The notes beneath the pieces were generated by a model. It worked only from the letters and a program-made list of their open reading frames with translations. It searched no databases and was not told where the DNA came from. Both the position numbers and the translations under genes were made by a program. Positions 1 through 5,742 of a stretch of 9,434 nt of DNA are shown piece after piece. How positions within the stretch are numbered: position 1 is the first letter of the stretch; each line of letters begins with the position of its first letter. This stretch comes from K189A clade bacterium (lineage in GTDB: Bacteria > Pseudomonadota > Gammaproteobacteria > Pseudomonadales > Azotimanducaceae), in NCBI GenBank assembly GCA_007571095.1, contig RKSB01000055.1, positions 1 through 9,434 of the forward strand, given 5' to 3'.

Positions 1-85
1 GCTCGTCCTGCTGTTCATTCTGCTGCCGCTCGCACTGACGGTGGCTGCTTTCCGAAGATCACAGCCTTCGGCGAATGTTTCATGA
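1..85 (+). CDS. C-terminal end of an unidentified membrane protein (5' partial)
   Basis: The second frame is open from the window edge to a TGA at 83-85. It encodes 27 residues: a hydrophobic stretch rich in Leu, Ile, Val and Ala (LVLLFILLPLALTVAAF) followed by RRSQPSANVS. This looks like the last transmembrane helix of an integral membrane protein. The Arg-Arg after the helix suggests a cytoplasmic C-terminus by the positive-inside rule. Too little is present to name a family. Its stop codon overlaps the fbiC stop on the opposite strand within the self-complementary hexamer TCATGA (80-85), so the two genes converge with no spacer. A chance open frame is possible over so short a length, but composition and context favour a real gene end. 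Confidence 0.55.
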   Translation, partial: LVLLFILLPLALTVAAFRRSQPSANVS

Positions 86-2503
86 AGTCTGGCGGACCAG
101 CTTTCGGCGAGGCGGCGTGTTGGTGATCCTGATCAGTTCGACCGCCTGCCTTCCGGCACGAATACGCTCGCCTGTTGCCGGCCGGTAAAGCGTGGTTCGC
201 TGAAAGGCCGAACGTTCGCAGTCTTGAATCATGGCCTCCATCTCTTCGGGCGAAGTCTCTTCGCCGTGAGCGGCACCGGCGGCCCGAGTGATGCTTTCGT
301 TCATCAGGGTACCCCCCAGGTCATTGCAACCGGCATTCAGGCAGGCCTTGACACCTTCATGCCCCATCTTGACCCAGCCAGCCTGAATATTGGTGATATG
401 AGGATGAAGCACCAGCCGGGCCACCGAGTGCATCAGAACAGCCTCACGAAAGCTGGGCCCGCGCCTCGATCTGCCCTTCAGATAGATAGGAGCCTCTTCG
501 GCGACAAAGGGCAGGGGTACGAACTCGGTAAATCCCGATGTCTGTACCTGAAGATCGCGTATGCGAAGCAGATGTCTGGCCCAGTGAATATACCGATCAA
601 CATGGCCGTACATAATGGTCGCAGTTGTTTTAAGCCCCACCGAATGGGCGTTGAACATCACCTCCAGCCATTGCTGAGTATTGATCTTGTCGGGACAGAT
701 GACTTTTCGAACCTCGTCGTCCAGCACTTCGGCGGCGGTGCCGGGCAGGCTACCCAGACCATTCTCCTGCAACCGACGAAGATAGTCCTCCAGACTCAGC
801 CCCAGGGTTGAAGCACCCTGCCAGATCTCAAGCGGAGAAAAGGCGTGAATGTGAATATCCGGTGCCGCTTCCTTGACCAGATTCAGGATGTCCAGATAGG
901 TCTGGCCTGTGTATTGAGGATGAATGCCACCCTGCATGCAGACCTCGGTGGCTCCGCGTTGCCAAGCCTCCTTTACTCGCCGTTGAATTTCTTCGGCATC
1001 CAGGTCATACGGCCGCCCTCGCAGGTTTTCCGACAGCTTGCCCTTGCTGAAGGCACAGAACTGACAGCGAAAATAACAGACATTGGTGTAGTTGATATTT
1101 CGGTTGACCACGAAACTCACTCGATCCCCCGAGACTTGCTTGCGCAACGCATCGGCGGCTTTCACCACTGTCGAAAAATGCTCTCCCCGAGCCTCAAAAA
1201 GACTTGTGATCTGATGCTCTTCCAGACGTTCGCCTGCACTCGCCCGAGCCAGGATTTCGTCGATCCTGTTTCGCCGTTTGCTCCTGCCGCTGAATACCCT
1301 GGCAAGGTCGGTTGCCGGCGGGTGCAGGCTCACTCCGGGCAGCCAGTCGTCAGTATGCGGATAGCCGTGCGCATCGCTGGCTCTCAGTATTCGAGTGTGC
1401 AGTTCTTCGGCGACCCACTTTTTGAATTCGCGAACATATTCGGGATAGATGGTCAACCGCTCAGTCAGGCACTTGCCGGCTGCCGCTGTTTCAGCCTCAA
1501 GCTTCTGCAGGTGAGGCCAGGGTGCTTCGGGGTTGACGAAGTCGGGCGAAACAGGTGAGACACCGCCCCAGTCGTTGATGCCGGCTGCGACTATTCGAGG
1601 CAGCACGCCCGGACTCAGGTTGGGCGGTGCCTGTATATTCATGGCCGGCCCGAAGAGCACTCGACAGACCGCTATTGTCCACAACAATTCGCCCAGGTCG
1701 GGTTCGGGTGCTTTCGCCATCTGAGTGTCAGGCTTGGCTCGAAAGTTCTGGATAATGACTTCCTGAATGTGGCCGTATTCCTGAGCCAGAGAGCGAATGG
1801 CGAGAAGCGACTCAATTCTTTCTCGGCGGGTTTCGCCTATACCGATGAGAATGCCGGTAGTAAACGGAATTGCCAGCTTGCCGGCTTCTTCCAGTGTGGC
1901 CAGCCGAACCGCCGGCTGCTTGTCCGGTGAGCCGTAGTGAGGCATGCCTTTTTGGCACAGTCGGCTACTGACTGATTCCAGCATAATACCCATGGATGGC
2001 GACAGCTTGCGCAAACCGGCAAGTTCGTCCCGAGTCATGGTGCCCGGGTTCAGATGTGGCAGCAGGCGAGTCTCCTTCAGCACTTGTCGAGCAGCCTCGG
2101 CAAGGTATTCCAGAGTGGTTGAATAGCCTTGTTCGGCCAGTGCTTCGGCGGCAATCCTGTAGCGTAGTTCCGGTTTTTCTCCAAGCGTGAACAAAGCCTC
2201 CCTGCAACCGGCAATTGCCGCCTCCTGGGCGGTCGCCACAACCTCTTCAAAGGACATATAGACCTGCTTCAAACGTCTCGGTACTCGGGCAAAGGTGCAG
2301 TAATGACAGACATCTCGACAAAGTTGGGTCAGCGGAATGAAAACCTTGCGCGAATAAGTCACTCGATCGGGATGACCGGCATCCCGAATCTCGCCCGCCG
2401 TTTGTACCAGCCTTTTCAGGTCATCGAATTCTGCCAATGCCAGTGCCTGCCTGTCGCTCGGTACTCGACCGCTCAAGGCCTGGTTCAGTATTCTGCTTGT
2501 CAT
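80..2503 (-). CDS. fbiC: FO synthase, CofG-CofH fusion (FbiC)
   Basis: An 807-residue protein with two radical SAM domains. It makes FO (7,8-didemethyl-8-hydroxy-5-deazariboflavin), the chromophore of F420, from L-tyrosine and 5-amino-6-ribitylaminouracil in the cytoplasm. The N-terminal CofG-like half (about 45-375) has the CX3CX2C cluster motif CRDVCHYC with Cys62, 66 and 69. The C-terminal CofH-like half (about 440-795) has a second one, NYTNVCYFRCQFCAF, with Cys476, 480 and 483. Both [4Fe-4S] sites look intact. Domain order and length match the fused FbiC of actinobacteria (about 850 residues); archaea use two separate proteins. ATG at 2503 overlaps the cofC stop as ATGA, which suggests translational coupling. 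No strong Shine-Dalgarno sequence precedes it. It is the last gene of the F420 operon. Identification is secure. Confidence 0.97.
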   Translation of the reverse strand: MTSRILNQALSGRVPSDRQALALAEFDDLKRLVQTAGEIRDAGHPDRVTYSRKVFIPLTQLCRDVCHYCTFARVPRRLKQVYMSFEEVVATAQEAAIAGCREALFTLGEKPELRYRIAAEALAEQGYSTTLEYLAEAARQVLKETRLLPHLNPGTMTRDELAGLRKLSPSMGIMLESVSSRLCQKGMPHYGSPDKQPAVRLATLEEAGKLAIPFTTGILIGIGETRRERIESLLAIRSLAQEYGHIQEVIIQNFRAKPDTQMAKAPEPDLGELLWTIAVCRVLFGPAMNIQAPPNLSPGVLPRIVAAGINDWGGVSPVSPDFVNPEAPWPHLQKLEAETAAAGKCLTERLTIYPEYVREFKKWVAEELHTRILRASDAHGYPHTDDWLPGVSLHPPATDLARVFSGRSKRRNRIDEILARASAGERLEEHQITSLFEARGEHFSTVVKAADALRKQVSGDRVSFVVNRNINYTNVCYFRCQFCAFSKGKLSENLRGRPYDLDAEEIQRRVKEAWQRGATEVCMQGGIHPQYTGQTYLDILNLVKEAAPDIHIHAFSPLEIWQGASTLGLSLEDYLRRLQENGLGSLPGTAAEVLDDEVRKVICPDKINTQQWLEVMFNAHSVGLKTTATIMYGHVDRYIHWARHLLRIRDLQVQTSGFTEFVPLPFVAEEAPIYLKGRSRRGPSFREAVLMHSVARLVLHPHITNIQAGWVKMGHEGVKACLNAGCNDLGGTLMNESITRAAGAAHGEETSPEEMEAMIQDCERSAFQRTTLYRPATGERIRAGRQAVELIRITNTPPRRKLVRQTS

Positions 2504-3174
2504 GGTGTTTTTTGAACTGTGTCGGTTGCCTTTGATTCTATGCTACTCCGCCAGTTGATTTGTGCAAGCAACTTCTGACTTTCGCTTGCCCCCGAGCTTG
2601 CCGCCAGTCGGTCCAGGTCTTCCGGTTCGTCTATATCCAGCCGAACACCGGGCGAGTCCAGAATGCGGGCTGTTATGCCGGCTTTTTCGGCCGCCTTCAG
2701 GTGCCGTACCAGCGAGTTTTCTCCATAGCAAAAGGGGATGGCTGTCGGCAGGTCAATCACCATGCCGTTGGTGCCACTTTTCGCCAGATCCGGCACCAGT
2801 GTAAGTTGCGAGTGGCCGGCAAGCATTTGTCGAATGTCCCTTGATGTCATCAGAGGCAGGTCTCCGTGTACGACGAGCAGCCGCCTGCCTCCCTCTTTGA
2901 ACAGCACCTCGGCCACTCGCTCCAGTGCCGGATTGAGTCCCTGGTTCAACCGGTCCTCCAACAGTTCAATGTCAAAAGCCTGAGCAATGCGACCGCTTCG
3001 TCGACGGCTACTCGTCAGCACGACACGTTCGACCTCGGAACAGCGAGTCAGAGCCGTCAGTACGTCTTTCAGCATGGCCTGAAACAGGCAGTCGAGCATG
3101 CTGGCTTCAAGTGCTTTTGCCAAACGGCTCTTCACCTGCCCCGCAGGCTTCACCGGCACCACCGCCCAGACCAT
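2500..3174 (-). CDS. cofC: CofC/FbiD guanylyltransferase for the F420 side chain
   Basis: A 224-residue nucleotidyltransferase. CofC couples GTP to a phosphorylated three-carbon acid (2-phospho-L-lactate in archaea, phosphoenolpyruvate in mycobacterial FbiD, 3-phosphoglycerate in one known bacterial lineage). The product is the unstable nucleotide donor used by CofD. Visible motifs are the N-terminal nucleotide loop VPVKPAGQVKSRLA (6-19), the metal-site motif HGDLP (103-107), GTNG (134-137), the acid-binding stretch YGENSLVRH (150-158) and DIDEPEDL (180-187). The frame can be opened further to a TTG at 3180, but ATG at 3174 is preferred because GGGG lies six bases upstream and because it puts the hydrophobic first strand at the usual place. 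The gap to cofD is 32 bp, and the end overlaps fbiC by 4 bp. Which acid it accepts cannot be told from these motifs. Confidence 0.94.
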   Translation of the reverse strand: MVWAVVPVKPAGQVKSRLAKALEASMLDCLFQAMLKDVLTALTRCSEVERVVLTSSRRRSGRIAQAFDIELLEDRLNQGLNPALERVAEVLFKEGGRRLLVVHGDLPLMTSRDIRQMLAGHSQLTLVPDLAKSGTNGMVIDLPTAIPFCYGENSLVRHLKAAEKAGITARILDSPGVRLDIDEPEDLDRLAASSGASESQKLLAQINWRSSIESKATDTVQKTP

Positions 3175-3206
3175 CAGCAACCCCGCACTTGCCTTTTGAC
3201 CAATTC

Positions 3207-4166
3207 TCAGTCCACGAATTCTGCCACAATGTCCGTTGCCAGATGTCTTTGTTCTGCCGGCCCGGTCATCACCGTGGCCAGAGCAACGGCCCGCAGACCC
3301 ATGGCCTGAATATCGTCCAACTCGGCAATGTCCTGCCGATCCAGCACAAAGCCTGACAACAGCCCTGGATAGTGTTCTGTGTACCAGCCCGCGACGCCGG
3401 CGGCACTGACCGGCCGGTTGTCTTCTTCCATCATCTTGGCGGCTGGTCCCTTGAGGGCATTGCCGGAGACTATGGGAGAAACCGCTATTACCGGTGCTCC
3501 ATTGGCTCTCAGCGCGTTCACCAGGCCGGGCAGTTCAAGCATGGGATGAATACTGACATAGGGATTGGACGGGCAGACAATGATGGCATCCAGAGGCCGA
3601 CTGAGCAATTGCATGACCGCCGGATTGGGCCTGGCCGAAGCCATACCGTCAAAATGCACTTCAAGCATGGTCGGTTCACATTGATGCCAGACAAAGTAAT
3701 CCTGAAAACCCAGTTCGCCTTGCGGTGTCTTAATGATGGTTCGAACCCTGTCGTCGGTCATGGGCAAGACTCGGCAATCTGTGAGAAGCCGCCGGTTCAG
3801 TCTGGCAGTGATTTCACTCAGCGACTGCCCCTCACGCAGTGCCTGAGTACGCAGAATATGCGTGGCCAGATCACGATCACCCAGCGCGAACCGAGTGTCA
3901 ACTCCGTACTGTTTCAGCGCGCTTCGACACTGCCAGCTCTCGTCTTTTCGTCCCCAGCCCTGTGCGAAGTTCGACTCTCCGCTCAAGGCGTACATGAGGC
4001 TGTCGAGATCGGGCGATATGGACAGACCCAGATACTCGAAGTCATCAGCCGTGTTGACCAGACAGGTCAGGCTACTGCCGCCGAAGGCCGAGTAGAGTCC
4101 GCTGGCCAGTCGAGCACCGCCGACTCCACCGGTCAAGGCCAGTATTTTCAGCGACTTTTCAGCCAT
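3207..4166 (-). CDS. cofD: CofD, 2-phospho-L-lactate (or analogue) transferase to FO
   Basis: A 319-residue protein of the CofD/FbiA family and of usual length. It transfers the phospho-acid moiety from the CofC product onto the ribityl hydroxyl of FO, giving F420-0 or dehydro-F420-0. Conserved features, in order: the N-terminal loop TGGVGGARLA (12-21), NTADD (38-42), LGDRDLATH (95-103), PMTDDRVRT (135-143), CPSNP (198-202) and SPIVSGNALKGPA (230-242). The last is close to the family pattern SPIVGG.A.KGP, with Ser replacing the second Gly. The ATG start lies inside the end of cofE, giving an 8-bp overlap (4159-4166) consistent with translational coupling. It is a cytoplasmic enzyme. Identification is secure. 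Confidence 0.97.
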   Translation of the reverse strand: MAEKSLKILALTGGVGGARLASGLYSAFGGSSLTCLVNTADDFEYLGLSISPDLDSLMYALSGESNFAQGWGRKDESWQCRSALKQYGVDTRFALGDRDLATHILRTQALREGQSLSEITARLNRRLLTDCRVLPMTDDRVRTIIKTPQGELGFQDYFVWHQCEPTMLEVHFDGMASARPNPAVMQLLSRPLDAIIVCPSNPYVSIHPMLELPGLVNALRANGAPVIAVSPIVSGNALKGPAAKMMEEDNRPVSAAGVAGWYTEHYPGLLSGFVLDRQDIAELDDIQAMGLRAVALATVMTGPAEQRHLATDIVAEFVD

Positions 4167-4953
4167 CGCGAAACATATCCTCAGCCGACGGTCGTATCAG
4201 GTCTTGAGCCTGCTGGTCGGGATTTTCGGCTTTCAGGCCGCGAATCAGCACCACCGGCCAGCCGCGCAGACTTTCACCCATCAGCAGACCGGCGGCTGCC
4301 GCCAGTTGGTCGCCCAGTGCCATTTTGGTGATCAGAAGCGAGCGGCCAAACAGATCGGTATCCCCTGTCTCATCGGTCAATACGGTAACGCCCGAAGCAC
4401 CGATGGCGACAGGCGAAGTACCCAGCCGCCACGGCCTGCCGGTACTGTCGCTGATAATGACGCTCGGGCAGCACCCGGTGCTCTTCAGAATGGCCGCCCT
4501 CAGAGCGGCCGCAGAGGCATCAGGATCAACCGGCAGCAAAAGCGCGGACTCGCCGTCCTCATGCTCAATGTTCGACTGGTCGATACCGGCATTTGCATGA
4601 ATCAGCCCGAGCCTGTGCTCGACAATGGCCACGCCCGAACGAGTGCGGACAATGCGTTTGCTTTCTCGCAGGATCAGTTCAGCCAGCCGAGGGTCCTTGC
4701 CGGTTTTTCGACTGAGTTCAAGGGCATCAGCCGAGGGCGTGATGTCAGCCAGCCTGACCTGCCTTCCTTCGGCCTTGCTGATAATCTTCTGGGCGACCAC
4801 CAGAATATCGTCGTTGGCCAGAGTCAATTCGGCCTTGCGAACCGCCTGCAGAATCATTTCGGCCACCGAATCGCCTTCCTTGACCAGAGGAAGATCAGTC
4901 AGGGCGATCAGTTCAAGCCGTGTACTCGTCGAATGATCGGGAATGGTTTTCAG
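4159..4953 (-). CDS. cofE: CofE, F420-0:gamma-glutamyl ligase (stand-alone)
   Basis: The enzyme adds L-glutamate residues to F420-0 using GTP, giving the gamma-linked tail. Conserved segments, numbered from the start used here: LPLVKEGD (21-28), VVAQKIISKAEGR (52-64), HANAGIDQSN (119-128), ISDSTGRPWRLG (167-178) and GLLMGES (222-228). The protein has about 264 residues, like archaeal CofE, and lacks the C-terminal nitroreductase-like domain of mycobacterial FbiB. The start is uncertain. The only standard start codon in frame is a GTG at 5103, which would add 50 residues with no resemblance to the family that lie wholly inside npdG. The family alignment puts the start near 4953-4940, where a CTG at 4953 overlaps the npdG stop as CTGA and an ATT lies at 4944. 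CTG was chosen because the same 4-bp overlap recurs at three other junctions in this window. The function is secure; the first codon is not. Confidence 0.93.
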   Translation of the reverse strand: MKTIPDHSTSTRLELIALTDLPLVKEGDSVAEMILQAVRKAELTLANDDILVVAQKIISKAEGRQVRLADITPSADALELSRKTGKDPRLAELILRESKRIVRTRSGVAIVEHRLGLIHANAGIDQSNIEHEDGESALLLPVDPDASAAALRAAILKSTGCCPSVIISDSTGRPWRLGTSPVAIGASGVTVLTDETGDTDLFGRSLLITKMALGDQLAAAAGLLMGESLRGWPVVLIRGLKAENPDQQAQDLIRPSAEDMFRDG

Positions 4954-5606
4954 ACCTGTTGGCTGATCATCTTGATGCCGGCATTGGAAAAACCCTGCCG
5001 GTTGAGTTGAATCAGTATCGAGGTCAGCGCTTCGGCAGCCGCCGAATTGGCCAGCGGCCCGACATACCAGCCGATTAAACCGATCCTTTCGACCAGCCCG
5101 CACACTTGTTTGCCGGCAGCCTTGTCATCGGAACAGACCAGTACATCGCCCTGAATCGGGTCGTCCGACCGCAGAAGGTGGGCGGCAATGTTCTGAAAGG
5201 CACTGACCAGCCTGACTTTGCTGCCCAGGCATTGTTGTGCCCTGACCGCCGCACAGCCCTCCGAAGGCAAGGCAACCCGCCCGACTCGAGGTGGCCGAAG
5301 CGGCACCGTGGTATCAACCAGGATTTTGCCCTTGAGGCAGTCCTCCAGGCCTTCCAGGGTAGAAAGCTGATGGGCAAAAGGCACGGTCAGTATGGCCATG
5401 TCCGCCGCCGCCGCCGCATCCGCATTGACCATGGCTTCGACTTTCAGGCCGGTGGCTTTCGTCAGTTTGGCCGCCTCTTTCTCCGCTTTGGCAAGCTTTC
5501 GTGAGCCAAGGATGATCGGGTAGCCGGCTTTCAGCATACGGCGGGCCAGCCCTTCGCCCAAGTCACCCGTACCGCCAAGAATTGCAGTGGTTTCCAAATT
5601 ACTCAT
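4950..5606 (-). CDS. npdG: F420-dependent NADP oxidoreductase (NpdG/Fno)
   Basis: A 218-residue Rossmann-fold enzyme that moves hydride between F420 and NADP(H), so it can charge F420 from NADPH for other F420-dependent enzymes. The dinucleotide loop GGTGDLGEG lies at 11-19. GSRK (34-37) follows at the end of the second strand, where Ser-Arg is expected to bind the 2'-phosphate of NADP. The C-terminal segment GPLANSAAAEALTSILIQLN (183-202) followed by GIKMI matches the archaeal Fno pattern GPLSNS...LTPLILN...GIK. Length is usual for the family. It is the first gene of the F420 operon, about 66 bases downstream of a predicted promoter. The bases before its ATG show no clear Shine-Dalgarno sequence. 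A general NADP oxidoreductase of the same superfamily is possible, but linkage to cofE makes the F420 role very likely. Confidence 0.92.
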   Translation of the reverse strand: MSNLETTAILGGTGDLGEGLARRMLKAGYPIILGSRKLAKAEKEAAKLTKATGLKVEAMVNADAAAAADMAILTVPFAHQLSTLEGLEDCLKGKILVDTTVPLRPPRVGRVALPSEGCAAVRAQQCLGSKVRLVSAFQNIAAHLLRSDDPIQGDVLVCSDDKAAGKQVCGLVERIGLIGWYVGPLANSAAAEALTSILIQLNRQGFSNAGIKMISQQV

Positions 5607-5640
5607 GGTTTTGATCTATTCGAGGGGAAAGTGTTGGGTC

Positions 5641-5672
5641 ATCGTCTGCCGCAATGATTCTGGCCAGACGAT
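5641..5672. promoter_or_regulatory. Inverted repeat at the divergent promoters (operator or 5' hairpin)
   Basis: ATCGTCTG at 5641-5648 is perfectly complementary to CAGACGAT at 5665-5672. Two more C-G pairs (5649-5650 with 5662-5663) form if C5664 bulges, leaving an 11-base loop. The repeat ends six bases from the leftward -10 box, exactly where the npdG transcript should begin, and covers the -35 region of the rightward promoter. It could bind a dimeric regulator, or fold as a 5'-terminal hairpin on the F420 operon mRNA. Confidence 0.5.
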
Positions 5673-5673
5673 T

Positions 5674-5682
5674 TGCTATTAT
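5674..5682 (+). promoter_or_regulatory. Predicted extended -10 promoter for the tatT-TRAP operon
   Basis: TGCTATTAT on the plus strand combines the extended -10 dinucleotide TG with a 5-of-6 match to TATAAT. No good -35 box lies 16-18 bp upstream (ATGATT at 5654-5659 matches only 3 of 6), which is typical of extended -10 promoters. Transcription would start near 5689, leaving a leader of about 54 bases before tatT. The element overlaps the leftward -10 box almost completely, so polymerase could occupy only one direction at a time. Confidence 0.4.
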
Positions 5683-5705
5683 ACCGGCCTGATTGAGCCT
5701 AACAA
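5678..5705 (-). promoter_or_regulatory. Predicted sigma70-type promoter for the F420 operon
   Basis: On the minus strand a perfect -10 hexamer TATAAT lies at 5683-5678. The -35 candidate TTGTTA (5705-5700, 4 of 6 matches) is 16 bp upstream. Transcription would start near 5672 and give a leader of about 66 bases before npdG. The position upstream of a five-gene leftward operon fits. This is a pattern match only; no expression data were available. Confidence 0.6.
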
Positions 5706-5710
5706 GGCCG
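5685..5710. repeat. Second inverted repeat in the divergent promoter region
   Basis: CGGCCT (5685-5690) pairs perfectly with AGGCCG (5705-5710) across a 14-base spacer. It lies between the leftward -10 and -35 boxes and at the expected start of the rightward transcript. With the dyad at 5641-5672 it brackets the shared -10 elements. Six-base arms can arise by chance, so confidence is modest. Confidence 0.3.
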
Positions 5711-5742
5711 ATACCCCCTTGATACCCCTTTGATGCAGGTTT
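5710..5742 (+). repeat. Three 11-bp units abutting the tatT start codon
   Basis: GATACCCCCTT (5710-5720) and GATACCCCTTT (5721-5731) differ at one position. They are followed by GATGCAGGTTT (5732-5742), which matches the second unit at 7 of 11 positions and ends directly at the ATG of tatT. The 11-bp period is close to one helical turn. The third unit contains the AGG that would serve as a weak ribosome-binding site only three bases from the ATG. The array may be a protein-binding site or a small tandem duplication. Confidence 0.45.

Noticed and set aside
52..71. Hairpin CCGAAG/CTTCGG as a terminator for fbiC or the left gene
   Set aside because: The stem is six pairs with an eight-base loop, and neither strand has a T-rich run after it; GCCGAAG-like words are common here through codon use.
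80..2503. Frequent TTCGGC words as a possible DNA uptake or other short signal
   Set aside because: Many occurrences fall on Ala-Glu codon pairs (GCC GAA) within genes, so codon bias explains them; none form inverted pairs at gene ends.
2500..3180. cofC starting at TTG 3180
   Set aside because: It adds only two residues, and the GGGG that would serve as ribosome-binding site touches the TTG directly; ATG 3174 has suitable spacing.
3372..4331. Open frame of 319 codons on the plus strand opposite cofD
   Set aside because: Antisense to a secure cofD and without recognisable motifs. Its length equals that of cofD only by coincidence, since the two frames are offset by 165 bp.
4159..5103. Longer cofE starting at GTG 5103
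   Set aside because: The extra 50 residues overlap npdG in another frame and do not resemble CofE, whose members begin a few residues before the LELIALTDLP strand.
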